Assembly: GCA_020628865.1 (NCBI GenBank)
Contig: JAHDEJ010000022.1
Span: 48,710-92,525, forward strand
Direction of reading: 5' to 3'
Length of the DNA stretch: 43,816 nucleotides
From: Acidimicrobiales bacterium
GTDB taxonomy: Bacteria > Actinomycetota > Acidimicrobiia > Acidimicrobiales > SHLQ01
Shown: positions 16,127 to 24,831 of the stretch, in pieces
How the letters are laid out: each line of letters opens with the position of its first letter
How positions within the stretch are numbered: the first letter of the stretch is position 1
The notes under the pieces: generated by a model
Seen by the model: the letters and a program-made list of their open reading frames with translations, nothing else
The model's database searches: none
What the model was told of the DNA's origin: nothing
Position numbers and translations under genes: made by a program

Positions 16127-16816
16127 ATGCGCGCCGCCCGCATCCTGAACATGCTTCTCGTGCTGCAGCGACGCGGAAAGCTGACTGCGGCCGAGCTGAG
16201 CGAGGCACTCGAGGTGTCCCAGCGCACCGTGCTTCGAGACGTGGCGGCGCTCAGCGAGGCCGGCGTACCGATCTACACGGTGCAGGGCCACGAGGGCGGC
16301 ATCGAACTGCTCGATGGGTTCGAGACCCGGTTGACCGGCCTCGAAGAGGAGGAGGCGGGTGCGCTCTTCCTTGCCGGTCAGCCTGAGGTCGCCCATCGAC
16401 TCGGGCTCGGTGTGGCGGCTCGCACGGCTCGGGCGAAGCTGCTCCACGCCCTGTCCCCCACCGGGGCGCGGGCGGCCGAGCAGCTGAGCGACTGGTTCGT
16501 GCACGATCCGGATCCGATCGACGGCCACCGCATTCCGCACGGCGAACTGCGCCGGATCGCCGATGCGATCGAACGGCGTCGTCAGATCGAGCTGCACTTC
16601 GACGATCGTCCGATGATCTCGTGTGCCCCGTTGGGTCTCGTCCTCAACGCCGGCGTCTGGTGGATCGCGTCAGCGCACGAGGGGAAGGTCGGCTTGCTCG
16701 ACCTCTCGGAGTTGCGCGGCACGCGGATCACGCGGCATCCGTTCGACCGGCCGGACGGGTTCGACCTCGGAGCCCTGTGGGCCGCCCATCGGACGGACGG
16801 TTCGGGTCAGCCCTGA
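16127..16816 (+). CDS. YafY/WYL-type HTH regulator, short form
   Basis: A 229-residue regulator. Residues 1-60 form an HTH_11 winged helix (RAARILNMLLVLQRRGKLTAAELSEALE, then a QRTVLRDVAALSEAGVPIY recognition segment). The middle is the usual YafY linker, and a WYL-like region begins near residue 145 (IERRRQIELHFDD). At 229 residues it is shorter than the common 310-330, so the C-terminal effector part is reduced. TACATT at 16114-16119 lies 7 nt before the ATG, so it is leaderless. Its 3' end overlaps the convergent mgsC-like gene by 10 bp. Probable target: the divergent gene ending at 15651. Confidence 0.83.
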   Translation: MRAARILNMLLVLQRRGKLTAAELSEALEVSQRTVLRDVAALSEAGVPIYTVQGHEGGIELLDGFETRLTGLEEEEAGALFLAGQPEVAHRLGLGVAARTARAKLLHALSPTGARAAEQLSDWFVHDPDPIDGHRIPHGELRRIADAIERRRQIELHFDDRPMISCAPLGLVLNAGVWWIASAHEGKVGLLDLSELRGTRITRHPFDRPDGFDLGALWAAHRTDGSGQP

Positions 16817-18126
16817 CCGGGAATCCATGAGGTCCCGGCAATCGGGACCTTGGCCATTGCGGCGGCTTCGACGGTGAGCGCGGCGAGGTCTTCGGGTTCG
16901 AGGTTGTGCACGTGGCTCTTGCCGCACGCCCGGGCGATCGTCTGCGCCTCCACCGACAGCACCTTCAGGTAGTTGGCGAGTCGACGGCCGCCGATGACCG
17001 GGTCGAGGCGGGCGGACAGCTCGGGGTCCTGGGTGGTGATGCCGGCCGGGTCGTTGCCGGCCTGGAAGTCCTCCCAGTAGCCGGCACTCGTTCCGAGCGC
17101 GTTGTAGTCGGCCTCGTACTTCGGGTCGTTGTCGCCGATGGCGATGAGCGCCGCCGTGCCGATGGAGACGGCGTCGGCACCGAGGGCCAGCGCCTTGCCC
17201 ACGTCGGCACCCGAGCGGATGCCGCCGGCAGCGATGAGCTTGACCGAGCCGCGGTGGACGTCGAGATCCTGCAGCGCCCGCACCGCTTCGGGGATGGCGG
17301 CGATGGTGGGGATGCCGACGTGTTCGATGAACACGTCCTGGGTGGCGGCCGTGCCGCCCTGCATGCCGTCGACCACGACGGCGTCGGCACCGGCCTTCAC
17401 CGCGAGCGCGGTGTCGTAGTACGGCCGGGCGGCCCCGACCTTCACGTAGACGGGAACGCGGTGTCCGGTGATCTCGCGGAGCTCGATGATCTTGATCTCG
17501 AGGTCGTCGGGTCCGGTCCAGTCCGGGTGGCGGCACGCGGAGCGTTGGTCGATGCCTTCCGGGAGGGTGCGCATCTCGGCGACCCGTTCGGTGATCTTCT
17601 GTCCCATGAGCATGCCGCCGCCGCCGGGCTTCGCTCCCTGACCGACGACCACTTCGATGGCGTCGGCCTTGCGGAGGTCGTCCGGGTTCATGCCGTAGCG
17701 GCTGGGCAGGTACTGGTAGACGAGCTTGGTGGAGTGGCCGCGCTCTTCGGGCGTCATGCCGCCGTCGCCGGTCGTGGTGGACGTGCCGACGGCGCTGGCG
17801 CCGCGGCCGAGCGCTTCCTTTGCGTTGGCGGAGAGCGACCCGAAGCTCATGCCGGCGATGGTGATGGGGATGTCGAGCTGCACCGGGTTCTCGGAGGTGT
17901 CGGCGCCGATGGTGACGTCGGTACCGCAGGCTTCGCGGTAGCCCTCGAGCGGATAGCGGCTCATCGAGGCACCCAGGAAGACGAGGTCGTCGAGGGTGGG
18001 CAGTTCGCGTTTCGCTCCCCAGCCGCGGATTCGGTAGATGCCGGTGTTGGCGGCCCGCCGAATCTCGGCGATGACGTTGCGGTCGTAGGTGTAGCTCTCG
18101 CGCAGGTTCCACGGTTGGTCGGTCAT
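16807..18126 (-). CDS. mgsC: Glutamate synthase-like FMN subunit (MgsC/GlxD type)
   Basis: A 439-residue FMN-binding TIM-barrel protein related to the synthase domain of GltB. Signature segments include GMSFGSLSANAKEALGRGAS, GDGGMTPEERGHS, GQGAKPGGGGML, VVDGMQGGTAATQDVF and the flavin phosphate-binding LIAAGGIRSGADVGKALALG. In N-methylglutamate synthase (MgsABC) and the related GlxBCD, this subunit combines the nitrogen donor with 2-oxoglutarate, with ammonia or methylamine channelled from the amidotransferase subunit. The start overlaps the end of mgsB by 4 bp. Fit to the family is strong; whether the product is glutamate or N-methylglutamate cannot be decided from sequence alone. Confidence 0.85.
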   Translation of the reverse strand: MTDQPWNLRESYTYDRNVIAEIRRAANTGIYRIRGWGAKRELPTLDDLVFLGASMSRYPLEGYREACGTDVTIGADTSENPVQLDIPITIAGMSFGSLSANAKEALGRGASAVGTSTTTGDGGMTPEERGHSTKLVYQYLPSRYGMNPDDLRKADAIEVVVGQGAKPGGGGMLMGQKITERVAEMRTLPEGIDQRSACRHPDWTGPDDLEIKIIELREITGHRVPVYVKVGAARPYYDTALAVKAGADAVVVDGMQGGTAATQDVFIEHVGIPTIAAIPEAVRALQDLDVHRGSVKLIAAGGIRSGADVGKALALGADAVSIGTAALIAIGDNDPKYEADYNALGTSAGYWEDFQAGNDPAGITTQDPELSARLDPVIGGRRLANYLKVLSVEAQTIARACGKSHVHNLEPEDLAALTVEAAAMAKVPIAGTSWIPGQG

Positions 18127-18821
18127 GACGCACCTCCGGCGGCGAGTTCGGCGTCGATGTCGTCGACGTGGAAGTTGTAGAGCTCGCGGGCGGAGCCGTA
18201 GCGGGTGAAGTCGGCCGGGTCGGCGTCCATCTCGGCGGCGGCCAGCAGACGGGTGAGCGTGTCGACGTGTTCGGGGCGCATCTCTTTCTCGACGCAGTCC
18301 GAGCCGAGCGAGGCGACGGAGCCGCGGACGAAGATGTCCACCTCGTAGAGGGAGTCGCCCAGGTCTTCGGCGGCGTCGCCGAGCACGACGAGGTTGCCGG
18401 CCTGGCCCATGAACGCACTCATGTGGCCGACGTTTCCGCCCACGACGATGTCCACGCCTTTCATGGAGATCCCGCAGCGGGCGCCGGCGTTGCCTTCGAT
18501 GACCAGGAGGCCACCGCAGCCGGTGGCGCCGGCGGACATCATGGCGTTGCCCGTGATTCGGACCGTGCCGGACATGATGTTCTCGGCCAGGCCGGTGCTG
18601 GCGTTGCCCTTGACGAGGACGGTGCCGGTCTTGTGCATCCCGGCGCAGTAGTAGCCGACGGGTCCGTCGATCTCGACGTCGATGGGTGCGTCGATTCCGG
18701 CGGCGAGGGCGTGGGCGCCGCGCGGGTGGGTGATGGTGAAGCTGCCGTCGGTTGCGGCGTGCAGCGTGCCGTTCACCTCGCGGAGCGTGGACGTGCTGAG
18801 GTCGAGCGTGGTGGCGGTCAT
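18123..18821 (-). CDS. mgsB: Glutamate synthase-like GXGXG subunit (MgsB/GlxC type)
   Basis: A 232-residue protein made of the right-handed beta-helix found at the C terminus of GltB (GXGXG motif). Visible turns include GNAMMSAGATGCGGLLVIEG, GNAGARCGISMKG, GGNVGHMSAFMGQAGNLVV and GDAAEDLGDSLYEVDIFVRG. In MgsABC/GlxBCD it is a separate structural subunit bridging the amidotransferase and the FMN domain. It overlaps both neighbours by 4 bp (ATGA), so the three subunits are made together. Confidence 0.86.
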   Translation of the reverse strand: MTATTLDLSTSTLREVNGTLHAATDGSFTITHPRGAHALAAGIDAPIDVEIDGPVGYYCAGMHKTGTVLVKGNASTGLAENIMSGTVRITGNAMMSAGATGCGGLLVIEGNAGARCGISMKGVDIVVGGNVGHMSAFMGQAGNLVVLGDAAEDLGDSLYEVDIFVRGSVASLGSDCVEKEMRPEHVDTLTRLLAAAEMDADPADFTRYGSARELYNFHVDDIDAELAAGGAS

Positions 18822-19717
18822 GCGGCCAGGCTCCAGGAGTAGATGCGCCCGGGTTCGGGCTCGAACAGTTCTGCGTCTTCGATCCCCGGCAGGCCGGCGA
18901 GCGAGCGGTACTCGGACGACATGGCGACCCAGTCGTCGGTCTCGGCGACGAGCGCGGGTTTGCAGGCGATGGGGTCGCGCAGGATGGCGAAGCCGGACTC
19001 GATGCCGATCGCCAACGTGTAGAAGCCATCGAGGTCTTCGAGTGCGGCCATGAGCGCTTCGTCGATCGTGTCGCCTTCGCGGAGCCGCCAGCTGAGGTAG
19101 CCGGCGGCGACCTCGGTGTCGTTCTCGGTCTGGAAGCTCTCGCCGGCCCGTCGGAGCTGGCGGCGAAGCTGGTTGTGGTTGCTGAACGACCCGTTGTGCA
19201 CGAGGCACGTGTCTGCGCCGGTTGCGAACGGATGCGACCCGTTGGTGGTGATCGCCGACTCGGTTGCCATGCGGGTGTGGCCGATGGCGTGGGTGCCGGT
19301 GCGGGAGGCGAGGTCGTAGCGTTCGGCGACGAGGTCCGGGTCGCCGACGGCCTTGTAGAGCTCGATTTGGCGGCCGTGGCTGAGCACGTCGAGGTCGGGC
19401 ACGTTGTCGATGATCCACTGGCGGGCACGGCGGCCGTCGCCGGCGGTGCTGAACACGGCGTGGTCGAGGGTTCGGCGCACGGCGACCTCTGCGTCGAGCA
19501 CGGATTCGAGCGCGGCGGCGGTGGCCGCCCAGTCGTGTTCGGCGCCTTCGGAAAGCAGCGTCAGCCGCGTCTCACCGGGCGTTCCTTCGTCGTAGACGGC
19601 GAAGCCGGCGCTGTCCGGTCCACGGCTTCGCATCTCGTGGAGCATGGCGGCCGTGAGCCGCCCGAGATCGGGCCGATATCGCTCGGTCTTCAGGAACAGA
19701 CCGACGATTCCACACAT
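18818..19717 (-). CDS. mgsA: Class II glutamine amidotransferase subunit (MgsA/GlxB type)
   Basis: A 299-residue Ntn-type amidotransferase. It begins MCGIVGLF; Cys2 becomes the N-terminal nucleophile after removal of Met, which fixes the start at 19717, and GGGAGGA lies upstream at ribosome-site distance. Further conserved features are GHTRMATES, THGSHPF-like TTNGSHPFATG and HNGSFSNHNQLRR, then NDTEVAAGYL. It releases the amino group from glutamine or a gamma-glutamyl amide and passes it to the FMN subunit. It is the first gene of the mgsABC-like operon. TAGTCT at 19750-19755 is a possible -10. Confidence 0.88.
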   Translation of the reverse strand: MCGIVGLFLKTERYRPDLGRLTAAMLHEMRSRGPDSAGFAVYDEGTPGETRLTLLSEGAEHDWAATAAALESVLDAEVAVRRTLDHAVFSTAGDGRRARQWIIDNVPDLDVLSHGRQIELYKAVGDPDLVAERYDLASRTGTHAIGHTRMATESAITTNGSHPFATGADTCLVHNGSFSNHNQLRRQLRRAGESFQTENDTEVAAGYLSWRLREGDTIDEALMAALEDLDGFYTLAIGIESGFAILRDPIACKPALVAETDDWVAMSSEYRSLAGLPGIEDAELFEPEPGRIYSWSLAA

Positions 19718-19749
19718 GGACACATCCTCCCGGGGCGAGTGGTTGCCAG

Positions 19750-19770
19750 AGACTAGCGAGCAGTGCTCGC
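19750..19770. promoter_or_regulatory. mgsA promoter box with adjacent 15-bp palindrome
   Basis: On the minus strand TAGTCT (19750-19755) could be the -10 for mgsA. Next to it GCGAGCA-G-TGCTCGC (19756-19770) is a perfect palindrome in the spacer, a typical repressor position. On the plus strand TATGGT (19851-19856) can serve the divergent synthetase gene. Confidence 0.5.
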
Positions 19771-19887
19771 CGGACACGAGCCGCAGTCGTCGCGGCTGTC
19801 TCGAAGACACACTCCGGAAACACGACTCGGATCGGGCGGCGTTCGCCCCCTATGGTTGCCGCAACAAATCGAGACCACGGGGGAATC

Positions 19888-21255
19888 ATGAGCGCCTACG
19901 ACGACGTGAAGGCACGAGTGGAGAACGACGGTGTGGAGTTCATCTACGCGATGTTCGTGGAGATGCATGGCAAGCCGTGCGCGAAGCTCGTCCCGGTGGA
20001 GGCACTCGAGGGCCTCATGTCCGACGGTGCCGGCTTCGCCGGTTTTGCGTCGGGGCCGATGGGCCAGAACCCGTCGGACCCGGACATCCTCGCCATTCCC
20101 GACCCGGCCTCGTACACCCAGTTGCCGTGGCAGCCGAACGTTGCCGCCATGCAGTGCGACCCCACGGTCGAGGGCGAGCTGTGGCCGTTTGCGCCCCGGG
20201 TGATTTTGAAGCGGGCGCTCGCCGAGTTGGCCGAGAAGAACCTCGTGATGAAGACCGGGGTCGAGGCCGAGTACAGCCTGGTCATGAAGGACGAGTCCGG
20301 GGCGATTCGTGTGGCCGACGAGCGCGACACCGACACGCTCCCCTGCTACGACGCCCGAGCGTTGACCCGGTCCCTCCCGCACCTCACCGCCGTCTCGAAG
20401 AACATGAACGCCATGGGCTGGGGCAACTATGCGAACGACCATGAGGATGCCAACGGCCAGTTCGAGCAGAACTGGCAGTACGCCGATGCGTTGACGACGG
20501 CGGACCGGCTGATCGTGTTCCGGCTCATGATCCACACGATGGCGCAGCAGTCCGGTGTGTGGGCCACGTTCATGCCGAAGCCGTTCAGCGACAAGACCGG
20601 CAACGGCCTCCACGCGCACATCAGCCTGTGGTCGGCGGACACGGACGAAGCGTTGTTCGTCGGTGGCAGTGGTGGTGGCGCCGACACGAAGGGCCTGGGC
20701 CTGTCGGAGATGGCGTACCAGTTCGCCGCCGGGCTGATCGAGCATGCGTCGTCGTTGGTGGCAATCGCCTGCCCGATCGTGAACAGCTACAAGCGAATGG
20801 GTGTTGGCGCACCCACGTCTGGCGCCACGTGGGCTCCCGCCTATGCGGCGTTCGGCGGCAACAACCGCACCCAGATGATTCGCGTGCCGGAGCCGGACCG
20901 ACTCGAGGTGCGCCTGGCCGACGGTGCAGCGAACCCGTATCTCACGTTTGCGGCCATGTTGGCCTGCGGCATGGACGGCGTGGACCGGTCGCTCGACGCG
21001 GGCGAGCCGAACACGGCGAACCTGTTCGAGCTGGACCCGGCGGAGATCGCCGCCCGCGGCATCGAGACGCTGCCGCCCACGCTGCTGCATGCGGCCGAGA
21101 ACCTTGCGGCGAACGACATGCTCCGGGGAGCGCTCGGCGACACCCGGAGCGGGCCGTACAGCGAGTACTTCGCCCAGGTGAAGCGGGACGAGTTCCTCGC
21201 CCATCATCACGAGGTCACCGCCGGAGAGATCGGCCAGTACCTGACGCTGTTCTAG
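19888..21255 (+). CDS. Glutamine synthetase-family ligase, GlnT / gamma-glutamylmethylamide synthetase type
   Basis: A 455-residue ligase of the glutamine synthetase superfamily, in the GlnT/GMAS branch. Active-site segments: EAEYSL (Glu metal ligands), NANDHEDANGQFEQNW-like YANDHEDANGQFEQNW, KTGNGLHAHISLW and KRMGVGAPTSGATWAPAYAA followed by NNRTQMIRVP. It joins glutamate to ammonia or an amine using ATP. The start at 19888 has GGGGGAA 3 nt upstream; the earlier ATG at 19852 is inside a TATGGT promoter box. Being divergent from mgsABC, it likely makes the gamma-glutamyl amide those subunits use (methylamine assimilation in known systems). The mgdABCD dehydrogenase genes are absent here. Confidence 0.86.
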   Translation: MSAYDDVKARVENDGVEFIYAMFVEMHGKPCAKLVPVEALEGLMSDGAGFAGFASGPMGQNPSDPDILAIPDPASYTQLPWQPNVAAMQCDPTVEGELWPFAPRVILKRALAELAEKNLVMKTGVEAEYSLVMKDESGAIRVADERDTDTLPCYDARALTRSLPHLTAVSKNMNAMGWGNYANDHEDANGQFEQNWQYADALTTADRLIVFRLMIHTMAQQSGVWATFMPKPFSDKTGNGLHAHISLWSADTDEALFVGGSGGGADTKGLGLSEMAYQFAAGLIEHASSLVAIACPIVNSYKRMGVGAPTSGATWAPAYAAFGGNNRTQMIRVPEPDRLEVRLADGAANPYLTFAAMLACGMDGVDRSLDAGEPNTANLFELDPAEIAARGIETLPPTLLHAAENLAANDMLRGALGDTRSGPYSEYFAQVKRDEFLAHHHEVTAGEIGQYLTLF

Positions 21256-21312
21256 GACGCCGGGCGGGGTGACGGAGTCGCTCGGCCGCCGTCCGAACGA
21301 CTTCGCAGGAGA

Positions 21313-21329
21313 CTCACAGAGTTCTCACA
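21313..21329. promoter_or_regulatory. Direct repeat CTCACA-N5-CTCACA, candidate OmpR-type response-regulator site
   Basis: CTCACA at 21313-21318 and 21324-21329 repeat with an 11-bp period, the spacing that OmpR/PhoB regulators use. It lies just before the YHYH lipoprotein gene; the response regulator is encoded just downstream of that gene. Confidence 0.5.
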
Positions 21330-21344
21330 AGGTCGGCCGTCACG

Positions 21345-22628
21345 ATGGTCGGCATGCACACCAACCAACGCGCACTCCACACTCGTCTTCTGGCGATGAT
21401 CGCGGCAATCCTGCTGCTCGCCGCCGCCTGCAGCTCGTCCAGCACCGACACCGGCTCGGCCGTCTCGGACGCCGAGGATGCATCCACCGAAGAGACCTCC
21501 ACCGACGACACCTCGACGGAACCCGCCGCAGAAGCCACCGAGGACGCTCCGGCCGAAGCCTCGACCGACGCTGACGACGAAGCCGGCGCCGAGCCGGACG
21601 AGGCCGCGGACGAAGCGGCCCCACCGGCCGACGCCGGCGATTCCACCACCTCGACTGTGGTCGCGTCCGACTACCTCGGTTCGTACGAACTGGCCGACGA
21701 GGAGTTCGGCACGATGGTCACCGTGACGGTCGAGGGAACGACGCGGACGATTGCGTCGAACTCGCTGCCGAACCACGAGACGGGCGACTTCCCGAACGCC
21801 GGCAACCCGAACGAGATCACCGAGCAGGAGCTCAACTACGAGTTCACGACGGCGCCGGTCTACACCGGCAACGCGACCTTCGCCCAGACCTCCGGTGTCG
21901 GGGTGAACGGCATTGCGATGGAGCCGGGCACCGGCGAGACCGTGTCGTGTGAGAGCGGCGAGAACTACCGCATCGAGGCACTGCAGGACCTGTACAACCT
22001 GGGCCTCGACGTGAACAACGCCCACGTGCAGCCGGGCGGCCAATACCACTACCACGGCCTGTCGCAGTTCCTGGTTGCCGCCTTCGACTCGGATGCGGAC
22101 CTGGTGCACGTGGGCTTCGCCGCCGACGGCTTCCTCATGTACTACTCCAAGTCCGGAGCCTTCGACACCGGCTACTCACTGGCGACGGAACCCCGCACCG
22201 GTACGAACTGCACGTACCGCGGCGAGACGGTCGAGATCGACGGGACGATGCCCGACGGCACCTACGTTTCCGACTGGGTCCACTCCGACGCCGGCGACCT
22301 GGACGAGTGCATGGGCACCGAGGTCAACGGCGAGTACATCTACGTGATCGGTGAGCAGTACCCGTACATCTCCCGCTGCCTGAACGGCGAGGTCACCGGC
22401 GGAGGCCCGGGCGCCGGCGGCGCTCCGCCCGAAGGCGCTGAAGGTGCCGCGGGCCAAGGTGCGGCCGGACCGCCCGACCTCGATGCCGCCGCCGCTGAGC
22501 TCGGCATCAGCGTCGACGAGCTGATGGCGGCCCTCGGCGGACCGCCGCCGGATCTGGATGCCACTGCGGCAACGCTTGGCATCAGCGTGGAAGAACTCGC
22601 TGCTGCGCTCGGCGTTCCCACCAACTGA
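21345..22628 (+). CDS. Secreted YHYH-domain lipoprotein
   Basis: A 427-residue exported protein. A signal sequence with a lipobox-like LLAAACSSS puts a modified cysteine near residue 26. An acidic Asp/Glu/Ala/Thr-rich linker runs to about residue 100. A YHYH domain follows, named for the motif in GGQYHYHG, with flanking GVNGIAMEPGTG, VGFAADGFLMYY and DECMGTEVNGEYIY. The C terminus carries two about 25-residue repeats with LGISVDELMAALG and LGISVEELAAALG after a Gly/Pro linker. YHYH proteins are poorly characterised and are suspected to bind metals. An alternative start is at 21354. It lies just upstream of a two-component system, with a terminator between. Confidence 0.8.
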   Translation: MVGMHTNQRALHTRLLAMIAAILLLAAACSSSSTDTGSAVSDAEDASTEETSTDDTSTEPAAEATEDAPAEASTDADDEAGAEPDEAADEAAPPADAGDSTTSTVVASDYLGSYELADEEFGTMVTVTVEGTTRTIASNSLPNHETGDFPNAGNPNEITEQELNYEFTTAPVYTGNATFAQTSGVGVNGIAMEPGTGETVSCESGENYRIEALQDLYNLGLDVNNAHVQPGGQYHYHGLSQFLVAAFDSDADLVHVGFAADGFLMYYSKSGAFDTGYSLATEPRTGTNCTYRGETVEIDGTMPDGTYVSDWVHSDAGDLDECMGTEVNGEYIYVIGEQYPYISRCLNGEVTGGGPGAGGAPPEGAEGAAGQGAAGPPDLDAAAAELGISVDELMAALGGPPPDLDATAATLGISVEELAAALGVPTN

Positions 22629-22642
22629 TCACCCCTCCGCGC

Positions 22643-22671
22643 CGCCCCCTCGCTCCCACCGCGAGGGGGCG
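22643..22671 (+). terminator. Hairpin terminator after the YHYH lipoprotein gene
   Basis: CGCCCCCTCGC (22643-22653) pairs perfectly with GCGAGGGGGCG (22661-22671) around a 7-nt loop. A new promoter-like TACGAT (22676-22681) follows for the response regulator, so the two transcription units are separate. Confidence 0.72.
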
Positions 22672-22703
22672 TGCGTACGATTGACGACAACCTCGAGGTT
22701 CAC

Positions 22704-23396
22704 ATGAGCACGCAAGAGTCCCCATTGGTCCTCGTCGCCGACGACGAGGAGAACATCCGCTTTCTCGTCGAGTCCGGCCTGCAGTTGGCCGGGCTTCGCA
22801 CGGTTGGTGCGAGCGATGGCCGGGAAGCGCTGACGAAGGTCGCGTCGGAGCGGCCGGATCTGGTGATCCTCGATGTGATGATGCCGGAGCTGGATGGTTT
22901 CGATGTGCTGCGGCGAATGCGCGAAGGCGGTGACCGGACGCCGGTGATCTTCCTGTCTGCTCGCGATGGAACCGAGGACCGGGTGCGTGGCCTCACGACC
23001 GGCGGCGACGACTACATGGTGAAGCCGTTTGCGATCGCCGAGCTGGTCGCCCGGGTTCAGCTGCGTTTGGCGCAGCGGGGTGCCGCCGCCAAGAGCACCG
23101 TGTTCCGCTGCGCCGATCTGGAGGTCGACATCGAGGCGCACCGGGTCACGCGGGCCGGCAGTTCGATCGACCTGTCCCCCACCGAGTTCCGACTGTTGGA
23201 GATGCTCATCTCGAACACCGGTCGGGTCCTCAACCGGGCACAGCTTCTCGATCATGTGTGGGACTACGACTTCGACGGCGACAGCTCGGTGGTGGACACG
23301 TACATCAGCTATCTGCGCAAGAAGGTCGACACGACACCACCGAAGCTGATCCACACGATTCGTGGCGTGGGCTTCTGCATGCGGGTCGACGAGTGA
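22704..23396 (+). CDS. OmpR/PhoB-family response regulator
   Basis: A 230-residue regulator. The receiver domain (1-120) has the acidic pocket Asp13-Asp14, the phosphoacceptor Asp57 in VILDVMMPELDG, and the MVKPF lysine. The C-terminal winged helix (about 135-228) has LSPTEFRLLEMLI and a VDTYISYLRKKVD segment. The start at 22704 has GAGG upstream. GTGA overlap with the kinase gene shows they are one unit. A direct-repeat site before the adjacent lipoprotein gene is a likely target. Confidence 0.93.
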   Translation: MSTQESPLVLVADDEENIRFLVESGLQLAGLRTVGASDGREALTKVASERPDLVILDVMMPELDGFDVLRRMREGGDRTPVIFLSARDGTEDRVRGLTTGGDDYMVKPFAIAELVARVQLRLAQRGAAAKSTVFRCADLEVDIEAHRVTRAGSSIDLSPTEFRLLEMLISNTGRVLNRAQLLDHVWDYDFDGDSSVVDTYISYLRKKVDTTPPKLIHTIRGVGFCMRVDE

Positions 23397-24826
23397 CGCT
23401 TCGCACCCGAATTCTGAGTGGGTTCGGCTTTCTGCTGATCATCTTCGCCGCGCTCGCTGCCGTGGTGATCCTGGTGCAGCGGAACCAGCTCGTTGACCAG
23501 GTCGATGCGCAGCTTGCGGCGGCAACTCCACTGGGTCGGCCGCCGGCGGCCCGGCCTGGTGCGGCACCGGGGGCTGTGCCTGGAGCAGGAGATGCGCCGG
23601 CGGGTGCACGACCCGCGATTCCGGAACCGCCGATCCCGGAGCAGCAGGTTCCCGAGGAACCGGTTTCCGACCTGTGGCTCGGCGTGATCGCGCCGGACGG
23701 CACGGTCGAGACCATGTCGGTTGGTTTGCTCCTCCCGGCGCTTCCGGACGTGTCGTCGGTCGATGCTTCGGCGACGGCGGTGGAGACGGGGGACCTGTCG
23801 GCGGCGGATGGCGATGTGAGCTTCCGTTTCCGGGCGGAGCCTCGTGAGCCGGGTGACGGCGTGCTCGTGGTGGCGACCCCGCGAACGGATGTGGATCAGG
23901 CCGTCCAGCGCCTGTTCCTGTCGTTCCTGCTCGGCGGCCTTCTGCTGGTGGCGACGCTTGGTGCGCTGGCCGTGTGGCTGTTCCGGTTGGGGTTGTGGCC
24001 GATCTCGGCCGTGACGGAGACGGCGCGGGCGATTCGGTCGGGCGATCGGTCGCAGCGGGCGCCGGAGTTGGATCCGCACACGGAGGCGGGCGAGCTGGCG
24101 TTGGCCTTCAACCAGATGCTGGACGATCGGGACGAGGCGGAGGATCGGCTCCGTCGGTTCGTGTCCGATGCGTCGCACGAGCTCCGAACGCCGCTCACGT
24201 CGGTGCGCGGCTACCTGGACTTGTGGGAGCAGGGCGCCTTCCGGGCCGATGGGGCGACGGAGGACGCGGTGCGGCGGATGCAGTCCGAGTCCGGTCGCAT
24301 GGCCACGCTCGTCGACGACCTTCTGCAGTTGGCTCGGCTGGACGAGGGGCAACCGCTCGAGACGAGCGAGGTGGCTATCGCTCAGCTGTTGGAGGATGTG
24401 GCCGCGGATGCTCGGGCAGCTCGCCCGACTGCGCGGATCGCGATGGCCGATGTGGTCCCACCGGATCTGCGGGCCGAGCTGGACCATCAGCGGGTGCAGC
24501 AGGTGTTGGCCGGCCTGGTGAGCAACGCACTCAGCCACAACGACGATCCGAACGTGTGGCTGCGGGCGACGAGCGACGAGACCCACGTAGAGCTCGCCGT
24601 GGTCGACGATGGCCGGGGCATGTCGGCCGAGGATGCCGCTCGGGCGTTCGACCGGTTCCATCGGGCCGACGGCTCACGGGCGCGGTCGACCGGCGGGTCG
24701 GGGCTCGGCCTGTCGATTGCGAAGGCGGTGGCCGATCGCCACGGCGGAACGATCGAGTTGGTGACCGCGCCGGGTGAGGGTTGCACGTTCACGCTGCGGC
24801 TGCCTCGGACGGTTTCCGAAAGCTGA
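23393..24826 (+). CDS. Sensor histidine kinase
   Basis: A 477-residue membrane kinase starting at a GTG that overlaps the regulator's stop. Membrane helices lie at about 9-29 and 173-197. The extracytoplasmic part between them is short and has a striking Pro/Ala-rich stretch (about 46-90) ahead of DLWLGVIAPDGTVE. HAMP follows the second helix. HisKA has ASHELRTP with the phosphorylated His262, and the ATPase domain shows DDGRGM and GSGLGLSIAKAVADRHGG. The Pro-rich stretch is unusual; the stimulus is unknown. Partner: the regulator at 22704. Confidence 0.92.
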   Translation: MTLRTRILSGFGFLLIIFAALAAVVILVQRNQLVDQVDAQLAAATPLGRPPAARPGAAPGAVPGAGDAPAGARPAIPEPPIPEQQVPEEPVSDLWLGVIAPDGTVETMSVGLLLPALPDVSSVDASATAVETGDLSAADGDVSFRFRAEPREPGDGVLVVATPRTDVDQAVQRLFLSFLLGGLLLVATLGALAVWLFRLGLWPISAVTETARAIRSGDRSQRAPELDPHTEAGELALAFNQMLDDRDEAEDRLRRFVSDASHELRTPLTSVRGYLDLWEQGAFRADGATEDAVRRMQSESGRMATLVDDLLQLARLDEGQPLETSEVAIAQLLEDVAADARAARPTARIAMADVVPPDLRAELDHQRVQQVLAGLVSNALSHNDDPNVWLRATSDETHVELAVVDDGRGMSAEDAARAFDRFHRADGSRARSTGGSGLGLSIAKAVADRHGGTIELVTAPGEGCTFTLRLPRTVSES

Positions 24827-24831
24827 GCCGG

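Noticed and set aside
19808-19823. GACAC-N6-GAAAC resembling half of an actinobacterial GlnR box near the glutamine synthetase-like gene
   Set aside because: Only one half-site is close to consensus and the second expected half is missing, so it is not distinguishable from chance.
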